Below, in pieces: positions 1 to 9,402 of a DNA stretch of 64,000 bases. Source of the DNA: an uncultured Methanolobus sp. (GTDB lineage: Archaea > Halobacteriota > Methanosarcinia > Methanosarcinales > Methanosarcinaceae); NCBI RefSeq assembly GCF_963667555.1, contig NZ_OY763421.1:2249562-2313561 (forward strand). Direction: 5' to 3'. Position 1 is the first letter of the stretch, and every line of letters starts with the position of its first letter. The notes under the pieces were generated by a model. The model searched no databases and was not told where the DNA came from. It saw only the letters and a program-made list of their open reading frames with translations. A program made the translations under genes and the position numbers.

Positions 1-1
1 T

Positions 2-724
2 CATGAAGCTGAGATACACCAATCGGAAAGTTGCACAGGAATGCATCCTTTCAGCAAGTACTGGATGCACAATGGTTTTCTGACAATCGACAAGGAGAAG
101 ATGTCAAAATCCCTTGGAAACTTCTTTACCATAAAGGAAGTGCTTGCTAAATTCCCTCCCGGAACTATCAGGTTCTTCATAGTTTATACTCACTACAGAA
201 GTACCATTGACTTCAGCGAGGATGTTCTGGTAGAAGCAGGAAGAGCAAGAAAGCGATTACTGAACACCATCTCAAACGTGAAACATGCTGTATCTGAAGC
301 ACCGGACAGCGACAATGACTGCGGCCTTTCAGAACTCATAGATGAAACCAGAACCGCATATATGGAGTCAATGGATGATGATTTCAACACCAGAGAAGCA
401 ATTGGCAATCTTTTTGTGTTCAGTCGCAAGGTCAATTCCGTGTTGGCAAATGAAAAACCGGGAATATTAGCACTTGAAAATGTTCTTGCTTTCTATTCAG
501 AGATTAACGAAGTTCTCGGTATCTTTGAAGATGACGGGAGTTCCGGGTCAGAGGAACTCAGCAACGGAATATCAGATGACGATATCAATGAACTGATAGA
601 ACTCAGGGACAAAGCACGTGCTGAAAAAGACTGGGCAAAAGCCGATGCCATACGTGATGAACTGAAGGAGAAAGGTATCATCATCGAGGATGGAAAAGAT
701 GGTGTTCGGTGGAGAAGAGAGTAA
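2..724 (+). CDS. cysS: Cysteinyl-tRNA synthetase, C-terminal part (5' end outside window)
   Basis: Charges tRNA-Cys with cysteine in the cytoplasm. The reading frame is already open at base 2, so the N-terminal Rossmann half is cut off by the window edge; the visible 240 codons are the C-terminal half. The class I signature KMSKSLGNF follows the HPFSKYWMHNGFL stretch, and the helical anticodon-binding region follows, with the typical late segment DKARAEKDWAKADAIRDEL. The protein ends WRRE before TAA. Family assignment is firm. Two hairpins lie in the gene-free stretch downstream. Confidence 0.95.
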   Translation, partial: HEAEIHQSESCTGMHPFSKYWMHNGFLTIDKEKMSKSLGNFFTIKEVLAKFPPGTIRFFIVYTHYRSTIDFSEDVLVEAGRARKRLLNTISNVKHAVSEAPDSDNDCGLSELIDETRTAYMESMDDDFNTREAIGNLFVFSRKVNSVLANEKPGILALENVLAFYSEINEVLGIFEDDGSSGSEELSNGISDDDINELIELRDKARAEKDWAKADAIRDELKEKGIIIEDGKDGVRWRRE

Positions 725-1068
725 GCTCATCTATATTTCATGAATAACTTGAGTGAAAACGAAGGATTCGGCGAAGCCGGCGTTTTCCAAACAAATGAAA
801 CGAAATCATTTTCATAGTACTCTGTGATACTTTCTCCGCAGGCCTTCTGTGATTTCTCGGTATAAATGCAATGATCTTCTGTACAGGATTATAGGAATGT
901 GCCGCCTTCGGCGGATGTTTGCTCTGTTTTTATTTGCAGATTGTTTTTGTGGAGATTATGGAAATGAAAAAGAGCCAAGTATATGCCATTCATTAAGCAG
1001 GAAAACAAGATTTTTACAAAGTACAAAATAAGTGGTGGTTTGCACCACCTTTTCTTAAGTATCAGATA
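725..1068. other. Gene-free stretch with three hairpins
   Basis: No convincing reading frame is present. Hairpins: GAAAACG (755-761) pairing with CGTTTTC (781-787) around an inner CGGC-GAA-GCCG stem, a plausible cysS terminator; CCGCC-TTC-GGCGG (902-914); and GGTGGT-TTGC-ACCACC (1034-1049) followed on the plus strand by TTTTCTT, which lies just past the stop of the minus-strand membrane protein gene and could end transcription from either side. Confidence 0.5.
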
Positions 1069-2217
1069 TCAGACCGCACAGCTCAATGTAGCATGGTCTG
1101 ATCGGCTGCACTTGATGTGTTTGCTCAGAAGTTCAAAGTAGACCAGGATCGTCAGGATCATGAACACTACCAGAACTGCATAAAGCACGTTGCTTGTAAA
1201 TACAACATTGTGTGCGAATGATCCGAGAACTACAAATGCTACAAGAGGGCATATCAGGCCCCATTGGGTAACATAGAACTCTTTGAAATGGTTCTCCTTG
1301 AAGTAGTCTATCAAAAGGAAAAAGCCAAAAAGCATATACCAGATTTCAAACGCAAAGGACAGGCCGACTACAAAGTAGAAGTAAGCGCCCAGTTCAAAGC
1401 CATGTACGTGCTCAAGGTAATGACCCAGCCTGAAACCGCTTATTGCAAAAAGGGTTATGTTTGGTATAACTATCAGAAAGCTTGGCAAAAAGTGCTTTTC
1501 CGGAAGACCTTCAGACTGGAAGTGGCTCTTGAAAAGTATAACCATCTTTACAAACAGCAGGAACATTCCCATTGAACCGGATATGAGACACATAAAAGCT
1601 GCAGTGTCTGATATTACATGACTACTTGCCATAGCTGCTATTCCTGACCCTACTACTGTGAGCATTCCCAAAAGGAAAGGATGCAGCAACCAGCCGAAGT
1701 TTATCTTATTGATGTCAAATCCGTTCTTGAAGGATATTTCCAGAAGCCTTATCTCAGTGAACATTACCAGGATGAAGAACAGTGACCAAAATATCATTGC
1801 CGGCAGAAAGAGTGCTGCAAAATTGCCAGAGAGGACAGGCAAAAAGTATCTAAGAGGACCAATGAGAACGTTCATGGACATGAGGTAAGATATCAGAGGT
1901 GCCAGAATTCCCGTATTCCTCAGAGGATCTTTAATGAGAGTCGGGAAACTGTCCGTTCTCATCCATCTGAAAAGCTTGACACTGAATATTATAGTTAGAG
2001 CAAAGTGAATGAACGTGAACAATATCATCACAAATTCAAGCAGGTAATAATATGGCACCTCATAGGATGTCAGGTCCATAGCCCACAACTGTGACCTTGT
2101 AATCAGACCGGCACCATGTTCTGTCGTATATTGCATCAGTACAAATGGCATTACTGCGATTCCACCGGCTCCAAGCGAAGCCAGAAATGCCAATGGAGTA
2201 AATTTCTTAGCATCCAT
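1069..2217 (-). CDS. Polytopic membrane protein, TDT/SLAC1-like transporter family (tentative)
   Basis: A 382-residue, very hydrophobic protein with about ten membrane segments. The overall pattern (an N-terminal FTPLAFLASLGAGGIAV segment, ten helices, a late WGLICPLVAF segment) resembles the tellurite-resistance/dicarboxylate transporter and SLAC1 anion channel superfamily, but no diagnostic motif is visible, so the function is open. It stands alone: cysS is upstream on the other strand and nadM ends about 200 bases away. The C-terminal tail is short, polar and contains two cysteines. The ATG at 2217 has no strong ribosome binding site. Confidence 0.55.
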   Translation of the reverse strand: MDAKKFTPLAFLASLGAGGIAVMPFVLMQYTTEHGAGLITRSQLWAMDLTSYEVPYYYLLEFVMILFTFIHFALTIIFSVKLFRWMRTDSFPTLIKDPLRNTGILAPLISYLMSMNVLIGPLRYFLPVLSGNFAALFLPAMIFWSLFFILVMFTEIRLLEISFKNGFDINKINFGWLLHPFLLGMLTVVGSGIAAMASSHVISDTAAFMCLISGSMGMFLLFVKMVILFKSHFQSEGLPEKHFLPSFLIVIPNITLFAISGFRLGHYLEHVHGFELGAYFYFVVGLSFAFEIWYMLFGFFLLIDYFKENHFKEFYVTQWGLICPLVAFVVLGSFAHNVVFTSNVLYAVLVVFMILTILVYFELLSKHIKCSRSDHATLSCAV

Positions 2218-2428
2218 AATTAATCATCCCACACTTATAGAATAAATTAAACTAACATATAACATTTTGATTTTGATATTATATATCTTAATGGTAGGTA
2301 TATAGGGATTGTTGAGTGCGGATGAAATATCCCTGAATGGGAAGTACTTCCAGTATTGTTTTCAAAAAGAGAATACTCTACAAATTAAACATGTAAAAAA
2401 AAACAGAGGACGTATCTAAAAATCAAAA

Positions 2429-2950
2429 TTAATCCTTGTAGTCCTTGTCGGATTTTGACACGCTCTTAAGCCTGTTCACACCGTCTATCTCATCGATGAC
2501 ATCAATTACAGCCTCAGGTACAAGGGATTTCCAATCCTCATCTCTTAGCATCCTTTTTCGAATCTCGCTACCGGAGTAGCCTTCCCTCTGATACATCGGA
2601 GGTTGTTCCACCGGAATGCCTGATTCCTGAAAAAGACGTACAACTAACGGGTTATTAGAATAGACCACATCAAAAGGCGGTGTCATAGAAATAATATGAG
2701 AGACCCACACAGCATTTCTTTGCAGGTCTTCCAGAGGAATCGCGTAATGTTTAATGCCAGCATCCTCTAAAGCATGCTTGATCATCATTACGCGTTCACC
2801 TGCAGTAAATGGATTCTTAGGCTCGTGGCTTTTCTGCGCACTGCCTATACCAATTACTACTTCATCTGCATCCCGGGCAATATCCTTTATTATAGAGTAG
2901 TGTCCGAGATGAAATGGTTGAAAGCGTCCAATATAGAACGCTCTTCTCAT
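2429..2950 (-). CDS. nadM: Nicotinamide-nucleotide adenylyltransferase (archaeal NadM type)
   Basis: Makes NAD+ from NMN and ATP. The nucleotidyltransferase motif GRFQPFHLGH lies at the N-terminus and the second motif SGSEIRKRM near residue 127, as in archaeal NadM proteins of about 170-180 residues. I chose the ATG at 2950 (173 residues) because the protein then starts MRRAFYIGRF as the family does. The open frame extends upstream into fpoF, but that part has no family counterpart; an ATG two codons earlier (2956) is the alternative. It lies 19 bases after the fpoF stop and is probably cotranscribed with fpoF and mer. Confidence 0.93.
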   Translation of the reverse strand: MRRAFYIGRFQPFHLGHYSIIKDIARDADEVVIGIGSAQKSHEPKNPFTAGERVMMIKHALEDAGIKHYAIPLEDLQRNAVWVSHIISMTPPFDVVYSNNPLVVRLFQESGIPVEQPPMYQREGYSGSEIRKRMLRDEDWKSLVPEAVIDVIDEIDGVNRLKSVSKSDKDYKD

Positions 2951-2969
2951 GTGCATATTAGATAAACCA

Positions 2970-3998
2970 TCAGTGAATGCCACATTCATCAAATGAGAAT
3001 TTCTCACAGACTTCAAGGTAGTGGCCTGAGTTGTTATCGTGTTTCATCTTGGCAAGCTTTGCTATAAGATCCATTCCTGGTTTTGGATCTTCCATGATCT
3101 CGACCTTATCCTTGACAAGCTCAAAGATCTTCTTACCGACATCAGTCCTTATAAGCACACAGTTCCAGCCATCTGGTGTTCCGACAGATCCCAGTGATAT
3201 GTCAGCAGATACTGATGTATAGTCACAACAGTTGTGGCATGGATTCCTTGCATAGTGAGCAACCTCAGCGATCTTTACACTGTGTTCTTCACCATCCTTT
3301 GTGTAGTTCCAGAACTTACCCTTACCGAAGTCCATCTTTACGACATCATTAAGGTCAAGTCCCATTACTTCAGGAACGATCTTCTCTGTCATTACATCAT
3401 GGTAGAAACTTTCCATGCACAGAAGACCAAGGATCACAACGATCTTGTCATTGTTGTTCTCAAAGAGAAGACGTGCGCCATGTGCCTGGCAGGGAACGCC
3501 AATAACACCGATCTTATCATATTTCTCAAAAGGTTCTCTGAGTGCTGAAAGCACAGAATCATAAGTATACTTGGTACCTGTTGTTCTGTCAACATCTTCC
3601 GGCTTGGTCATAACAATAAGTTCAGTACCCCATTCACCATCTCTGGCGATACCAACGATACAATCTACCGTTCCGGTTTCAAGCAAAGCTTTTGCAAGAA
3701 TAGAGGTTACACCACCATCCTGACCTTTTATGGTACTCTTTGCTCCAAAGAACTCTTTTACATTTGCAAATTCGTCTTCTACATATCCGTCAATTACAGG
3801 ACAGAGTCTTGCGCATGTGAGACAACCCTCACATACATTAGGTGCTGCTCCTTTGACGTATAAATCTAAATTATCAGGGTCACGGACTTCTGCATGCTTG
3901 TTCATGACAATAGCACCTGCAGGACATGCTGAAACGCATGCCCCACAAGAAGTGCAGACGTCGTGCTCAATGACCTCTAATATTTTTGGATGGGCCAT
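2970..3998 (-). CDS. fpoF: F420H2 dehydrogenase subunit FpoF (FrhB family)
   Basis: Oxidises reduced coenzyme F420 and feeds electrons to the membrane Fpo complex (methanophenazine reduction); the free protein can also act as F420H2:ferredoxin oxidoreductase. Two 4Fe-4S motifs are visible: C15-x2-C18-x2-C21-x3-C25 and C56-x2-C59-x2-C62-x3-C66. They are followed by the FrhB/FdhB domain that binds F420 and FAD (KGQDGGVTSILAKALL; the cysteine-bearing GVPCQAHG; NPCHNCCDY). The length, 342 residues, fits the family. The gene lies directly after mer in the same direction with a 27-base gap, a pairing I recall from Methanosarcina, which links an F420H2 producer or consumer with its electron acceptor. 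Confidence 0.95.
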   Translation of the reverse strand: MAHPKILEVIEHDVCTSCGACVSACPAGAIVMNKHAEVRDPDNLDLYVKGAAPNVCEGCLTCARLCPVIDGYVEDEFANVKEFFGAKSTIKGQDGGVTSILAKALLETGTVDCIVGIARDGEWGTELIVMTKPEDVDRTTGTKYTYDSVLSALREPFEKYDKIGVIGVPCQAHGARLLFENNNDKIVVILGLLCMESFYHDVMTEKIVPEVMGLDLNDVVKMDFGKGKFWNYTKDGEEHSVKIAEVAHYARNPCHNCCDYTSVSADISLGSVGTPDGWNCVLIRTDVGKKIFELVKDKVEIMEDPKPGMDLIAKLAKMKHDNNSGHYLEVCEKFSFDECGIH

Positions 3999-4025
3999 TA
4001 ACTGCCTCCGACGTTCTTTTCTTGT

Positions 4026-5378
<1,353 letters not shown>

Positions 5379-5618
5379 ATGAAATGCTTTGAATGTGCAA
5401 AAAATGGAAAAGATAGCGACACAGTTGCTGTCTGCATAATCTGCGGGAGAGGAGTTTGCAAGGACCACCTTGTAAGAGAAGAAACACCTGTATGGGAGGG
5501 TGAATACAGCATTAAGCTGAAATGCGGAATGGGAATTTCCTGTGACTACAAGGATGTACAGCACTGGAAGAAAGTGCTCTGTATGTCATGCCATGAAGCC
5601 CTGAAGGAGAACTACTAG
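5379..5618 (+). CDS. DUF2180 small zinc-ribbon protein, copy 1
   Basis: A 79-residue cysteine-rich protein beginning MKCFEC, with cysteine pairs CFEC, CIICGRGVC-KDH and CMSCHEAL that suggest one or two zinc sites. It matches the archaeal DUF2180 family, whose function is unknown. The start at 5379 aligns with the neighbouring paralogue (MKCYDC); an in-frame GTG at 5370 is the alternative, but the GTGAT there fits better as the ribosome binding site. It is followed after 8 bases by a second DUF2180 gene, a tandem pair at the head of the redox block. Confidence 0.8.
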   Translation: MKCFECAKNGKDSDTVAVCIICGRGVCKDHLVREETPVWEGEYSIKLKCGMGISCDYKDVQHWKKVLCMSCHEALKENY

Positions 5619-5626
5619 GTGATACC

Positions 5627-5845
5627 ATGATGAAATGTTACGACTGCATGGAAGATGGAAAAGATACAGAAGCAACATGCATCTGCATTGCCTGCGGAAA
5701 AGGCCTCTGTAGCGATCACTGCAAGGAACTTGAGCTTCCGGTATCCGTTGGACAGCCACCTCATGTAGAAAGGCTTCCAAAAGGACTGCCAAGGATCCTT
5801 TGCAAATACTGTTTTGACCAGACAATTGAAGATGGATTTGATTGA
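5627..5845 (+). CDS. DUF2180 small zinc-ribbon protein, copy 2
   Basis: A paralogue of the preceding gene: 72 residues, MMKCYDCMEDGKDTEA, then CIACGKGLCSDHC and CKYC, the same cysteine/histidine frame. AGGTGA plus a four-base spacer precedes ATG 5627; a second ATG follows at once (5630). The paralogues have diverged strongly outside the metal ligands, so the duplication is old. Role unknown; the cysteine pattern and the neighbours suggest metal or redox sensing, or a small adaptor, but this is inference. Confidence 0.78.
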   Translation: MMKCYDCMEDGKDTEATCICIACGKGLCSDHCKELELPVSVGQPPHVERLPKGLPRILCKYCFDQTIEDGFD

Positions 5846-5915
5846 TCAGGATGAAATTCTTCCCGGATCATATTTTATTAGATCAATAAAAGGTTAATAA
5901 GAAGGAGAAGAGAAA

Positions 5916-6284
5916 ATGTGCGGAGAAAGAGGTAAAGGATGCGGACACAGAGAAATGATCGATGATATGTCCGAAAAGCTGGGATTCACACCACAGATAT
6001 TAGAGACACTTGGTGAACTTGAACCTGAATTTTTACACAAATATGGCATGTGTAACAACAAGATCTTAAAAGACGGCGCGCTTTCAGCAAAGACAAAGAT
6101 ACTTATAGCGCTTGCAGTAGTAGCATCAAAACAGTGCGAAACCTGTGTAATGTCACAGATGAAGAGCGCACTGAAGAATGGTGCAACAAAGGAAGAGATA
6201 ATGGAAGTAATGGATGTTATTTTCATCACATCCGGTGCTCCTGCCGTTGCAGCATGCAGAGATGCATTAAAGCATCTTAAGTAA
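5916..6284 (+). CDS. Carboxymuconolactone decarboxylase/AhpD-like protein
   Basis: A 122-residue all-helical protein with the CMD core [24 protein letters not shown]. The CxxC motif (CETC, about residues 77-80) is the redox-active pair of AhpD-type alkylhydroperoxidase members, so a thiol peroxidase-linked or disulfide-relay role is likely rather than lactone decarboxylation. The N-terminus [11 protein letters not shown] carries two extra cysteines. An AAGGAG site 9 bases before ATG 5916 sets the start. A hairpin terminator follows, so this gene probably ends the transcript that starts with the DUF2180 pair. Confidence 0.85.
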   Translation: MCGERGKGCGHREMIDDMSEKLGFTPQILETLGELEPEFLHKYGMCNNKILKDGALSAKTKILIALAVVASKQCETCVMSQMKSALKNGATKEEIMEVMDVIFITSGAPAVAACRDALKHLK

Positions 6285-6292
6285 TTAATATT

Positions 6293-6313
6293 AAAAGGGA
6301 TCTGATCCCTTTT
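6293..6313 (+). terminator. Hairpin terminator after the CMD gene
   Basis: Arms AAAAGGGA (6293-6300) and TCCCTTTT (6306-6313) enclose TCTGA; it lies 8 bases past the CMD stop and before the separate ribosome binding site of the cytochrome gene. Confidence 0.55.
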
Positions 6314-6392
6314 ACATGATTTTTGCTCATTAACCCTTATGAAAAAAGGTACAGAGCACAATAATTAATAATCGATCATCCGGAGAAGAGGA

Positions 6393-7814
6393 ATGAGGGG
6401 GACCGTTGTAAAAGCAGGTATTATTCTGGTAGCATTGCTTGTACTGATTTGTACTGGAAGCATTGTAACCGCAACACCTGCAACGCAGGCTGGAGAATAC
6501 AATTCTGATGACTTTGCCTATGAGAGCAAATGCAGGCAGTGCCATGCAATAATTTACGCTGACTGGGAAGGGACAATGCATTTTAATGCGTACCTTGACC
6601 CATTCTATCTTGAAGAAGTAAAGATCGCAAGTGAAGACACAGATGGCGCACTTGATGAGTTCTGCTCACGTTGCCACACACCCATAGGAGTTGTCAGCGG
6701 AGAAATACCTCCAATTGACGGTTCTGAAATGTCCGATATTGCCAAACTCGGAGTACAGTGCGATTTCTGTCACGTTGTATCCGGAAGTTATGGTACCGGA
6801 AATGCTCCGTTTACAGTAACACCGGGTGATACCAAGTGGGGACCATTTGACGATGCCAGAGGAAACTATCACGAATCCGAGTACCTTGAACTTTTCACAC
6901 AGTCCGAATACTGCGGAATGTGCCATCAGGTGATAAATCCGGTAAACGGGCTTGTTATTGACGATACTTATTCCACCTGGAAAGACAGCCAGTATGCTGA
7001 AGAAGACGTGGTATGCCAGGACTGTCACATGACAGAAGGCATAACCAGATTCGAGGCAAACCCCGGACGTGCAGCATCCAGTTCTCCGAAAAGAGATCAT
7101 ATTTCATCACATGACATTGTGGGTGCCAACACCTTGATACCACCGATGTTTGGTGCTGAAGAAGTATCTGAACTGGCGGTTGAAAGACTGCAAAAGGCTG
7201 CCACAATGGAATTATCATCACCTGAAACTGCATCTTCAGGAGATGAGGTTCTTATTGATGTATCCATAACAAACTCAGGTGCCGGACACAAGATCCCAAC
7301 AGGAGTTTCTGAGATCAGGGAGATGTGGGTAGAAGTCACGGTCACCGATGCAAGCGGAGACACCATATACAACGCAGGAAGCCTTGATGCTGATGGAAAC
7401 ATTATTGATGCAAAGATGTTGTACAACAACGTCCTTGCAGATAGTGAAGGTGAAGAAACAAAGAGTTTCTGGCTTGCAGAAAGCGTTCTTGAGGATAATA
7501 GAATAGGTCCGAAGGAAACTGTAACGGAGCAGCACTCATTTGTTATACCTGAAAATGCAGCATACCCACTTACTGTATCCAGTACCCTGAAATACAGATC
7601 AGCTCCACAGAACATAATAGATAAGCTCCTTGGAGAAGAAATTGAAGTTCCGGTTGTGGATATGAACGTGATCTCAGCGATAATTTACGACCCATCCACA
7701 CCTGCAGACGAAAGAACACAACCAGAATCAGACAGCAAAAGCACCCCTGGATTTGGTGCATTTACTGCTGCACTGCTTCTTGGAATTACGATGTACATCT
7801 TAAAAAGAAAATAA
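6393..7814 (+). CDS. Surface-anchored five-heme cytochrome c with PGF-CTERM tail
   Basis: An exported 473-residue cytochrome. A Sec signal peptide covers about residues 1-27. Five CxxCH heme sites follow: C47-H51, C91-H95, C123-H127, C174-H178 and C208-H212, with a later histidine cluster (DHISSHDIVGA, 235-245) that could supply distal ligands. Residues about 255-400 form a beta-rich domain with NSGAGHKIPTG, a pattern found beside heme domains in other multiheme cytochromes. The tail STPGFGA, a hydrophobic helix and KRK is a PGF-CTERM sorting signal, processed by an archaeosortase and replaced by lipid in known cases, so the hemes should face outside. A ribosome binding site GGAGAAGAGG precedes ATG 6393. 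The gene is followed after 15 bases by a ferredoxin gene. It has two fewer hemes than MmcA of Methanosarcina acetivorans and is not an obvious orthologue. Confidence 0.88.
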   Translation: MRGTVVKAGIILVALLVLICTGSIVTATPATQAGEYNSDDFAYESKCRQCHAIIYADWEGTMHFNAYLDPFYLEEVKIASEDTDGALDEFCSRCHTPIGVVSGEIPPIDGSEMSDIAKLGVQCDFCHVVSGSYGTGNAPFTVTPGDTKWGPFDDARGNYHESEYLELFTQSEYCGMCHQVINPVNGLVIDDTYSTWKDSQYAEEDVVCQDCHMTEGITRFEANPGRAASSSPKRDHISSHDIVGANTLIPPMFGAEEVSELAVERLQKAATMELSSPETASSGDEVLIDVSITNSGAGHKIPTGVSEIREMWVEVTVTDASGDTIYNAGSLDADGNIIDAKMLYNNVLADSEGEETKSFWLAESVLEDNRIGPKETVTEQHSFVIPENAAYPLTVSSTLKYRSAPQNIIDKLLGEEIEVPVVDMNVISAIIYDPSTPADERTQPESDSKSTPGFGAFTAALLLGITMYILKRK

Positions 7815-7829
7815 TGGAGGAAATAAAAT

Positions 7830-8021
7830 ATGCCACCAGAAGTAGATTTAGCTAAATGTGAAGGAATAGGAGCCTGTGCTCAGGCATGTCCAACAGACGT
7901 TATTGAAGTACAGGATGATGCGAATGGCAATCCAAAATCTGTCATTGCACGCCCGGACGACTGTGTAGAATGCGGCAACTGTGTTGATGCCTGCCCACAG
8001 GAAGCAATAACACTGGAATAA
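7830..8021 (+). CDS. Small ferredoxin, predicted 3Fe-4S plus 4Fe-4S
   Basis: A 63-residue cytoplasmic ferredoxin. The second motif is complete (C45-x2-C48-x2-C51-x3-C55-P). In the first, C10 and C16-x3-C20-P are present but the middle ligand position 13 is isoleucine (KCEGIGACAQACP), so a 3Fe-4S cluster is expected there, as in seven-iron ferredoxins. TGGAGG upstream of ATG 7830 is a good binding site. Its place between a surface cytochrome and three flavoproteins makes it the likely carrier among them. Confidence 0.92.
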   Translation: MPPEVDLAKCEGIGACAQACPTDVIEVQDDANGNPKSVIARPDDCVECGNCVDACPQEAITLE

Positions 8022-8052
8022 ATAAACATAAAAATAAATACGGAGTGCCACC

Positions 8053-8682
8053 ATGTCAGAAGACAGAAGCATTCGCCTGCTGGGCATCTCAGGAAGCCCC
8101 AGGAAGAAATCCACAGATTATATTGTAAACGAAGCTCTCAGATTCGCACAGGAAAAGTATGGTGCTGAAATAGAATACTTCTCTGCCAGCGGCAAGGAGA
8201 TGAAATTCTGCATCCACTGTGATTACTGTGTCCGCAAGAAAGAAGGCTGTATTCACAAAGATGACCTAGTGGAACTCTATGATAAAATGCTCTGGGCAGA
8301 CGCATGGATAATCGGCACTCCCGTATACCAGGGTACACTAAGTGCCCAAACCAAAACCATCATGGACAGGTGCCGTGCAGTCGTTGCGCGCAATCCAAAG
8401 TCCTTTATGAATAAGGTTGGAGCTGCCGCTGCTGTTGGCGGAGACAGGATGGGCGGACAGGAACCAGCCATACAGAATATTCTCAATTTTTACATCATCA
8501 GTGAAATGATACCCGTTGCAGGAGGATCATTCGGATCAAACCTTGGCGGTACTTTCTGGTCACAGGACAGAGGTGCCGAAGGTGCTGCTGAAGATTCGGA
8601 AGGAATCAGAAGTCTGCACAGGACCATGAACAAACTCATGAAAACGGCTATAGCAACAAAAGACCTGCGTAAGGAGGAATAA
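8053..8682 (+). CDS. Iron-sulfur flavoprotein (Isf family, FMN)
   Basis: Flavodoxin-fold protein of 209 residues (GISGSPRKKS phosphate loop at about 11-20) with the compact cysteine motif C53-x2-C56-x2-C59-x6-C66 of archaeal iron-sulfur flavoproteins, which bind FMN and one 4Fe-4S cluster and accept electrons from ferredoxin. Isf proteins have been linked to reduction of O2 and H2O2. WIIGTPVYQGTLSAQTK is the flavin-side loop. The start ATG 8053 is preceded by GGAGTG. It is followed at 2 bases by the FNR-like gene. Confidence 0.88.
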   Translation: MSEDRSIRLLGISGSPRKKSTDYIVNEALRFAQEKYGAEIEYFSASGKEMKFCIHCDYCVRKKEGCIHKDDLVELYDKMLWADAWIIGTPVYQGTLSAQTKTIMDRCRAVVARNPKSFMNKVGAAAAVGGDRMGGQEPAIQNILNFYIISEMIPVAGGSFGSNLGGTFWSQDRGAEGAAEDSEGIRSLHRTMNKLMKTAIATKDLRKEE

Positions 8683-8684
8683 TT

Positions 8685-9383
8685 CTGGAATTTGAAGAGC
8701 CTGTTACAGAGATTATTAAACGGACATACAATGTAAAGAGTTTCAGGTTCAAGAGACCGGATGATTTCGATTATAAAGCCGGACAGTACGTGATAATCAC
8801 GTTGAAGGACGGAGAGAAGAAAATGGGAAAACCATTCACCCTCTCAAGCAGCCCTAGCGAAAAAGATCATATAGAATTCACTAAAAAGCTCACCGGACAT
8901 GAATTCTCAAACATGCTCGATGCCATGTCACCTAGAGACAAAGCAACTATAAAAGGTCCATTCGGCAAACTCACATTTGAAGGTGAGCGTGATAAAATTG
9001 CGCTCCTTAGCGGCGGAATCGGCATCACACCGATGATCAGTATCTGCAAATACTGCACCGATATGAAACTCGACACAGACATTATGCTGGTGTGCAGTGA
9101 CAAGACCGAAGAGGACATGATATTTACAGAAGAACTTGAGGAAATGACAAAACAGAATCCAAACCTCAAGGTATTCAATACTCTCACACGAGCCTCCGAA
9201 AGCTGGACAGGGTGCAGGGAGCGCATCTGTGAGAATCTCATACTCCGGGAAGTACCGGATTATTATGAAAGAACATTCTACGTATGCGGACCACCACCAA
9301 TGGTTGACTCAATGGTGGAACTGCTTCAGGCGATGAAAATACCTGACAGTGATATCAACAAGGAATCACTTATAGGATACTAA
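8685..9383 (+). CDS. FNR-like FAD/NAD(P) oxidoreductase, apparently CTG-initiated
   Basis: Ferredoxin-reductase family protein (232 residues if counted from 8685): an FAD-binding barrel (FDYKAGQYVIITL, KPFTLSSSPSE), a nucleotide-binding half (LLSGGIGITPMISI) and the family C-terminal signature YVCGPPPMVD. It should move electrons between a pyridine nucleotide and its ferredoxin or flavoprotein neighbours. No ATG, GTG or TTG exists before the essential FAD barrel: the first is GTG 8790, inside the KAGQYV motif. The only well-placed start is CTG 8685 (or ATT 8682), 7 bases after AAGGAGG at 8671-8677. Some relatives are dihydroorotate dehydrogenase electron-transfer subunits, but the pyrK cysteine cluster is absent. 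Confidence 0.85.
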   Translation: MEFEEPVTEIIKRTYNVKSFRFKRPDDFDYKAGQYVIITLKDGEKKMGKPFTLSSSPSEKDHIEFTKKLTGHEFSNMLDAMSPRDKATIKGPFGKLTFEGERDKIALLSGGIGITPMISICKYCTDMKLDTDIMLVCSDKTEEDMIFTEELEEMTKQNPNLKVFNTLTRASESWTGCRERICENLILREVPDYYERTFYVCGPPPMVDSMVELLQAMKIPDSDINKESLIGY

Positions 9384-9402
9384 AGTAAAGAAGGCACAGA
9401 TC

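Noticed and set aside
902-914. Hairpin CCGCC-TTC-GGCGG considered as part of a tRNA or RNA gene
   Set aside because: No cloverleaf or T-loop sequence lies around it; it is a lone stem.
849-1031. 60-codon plus-strand frame after cysS
   Set aside because: Runs through hairpins, has no binding site and no similarity I can name.
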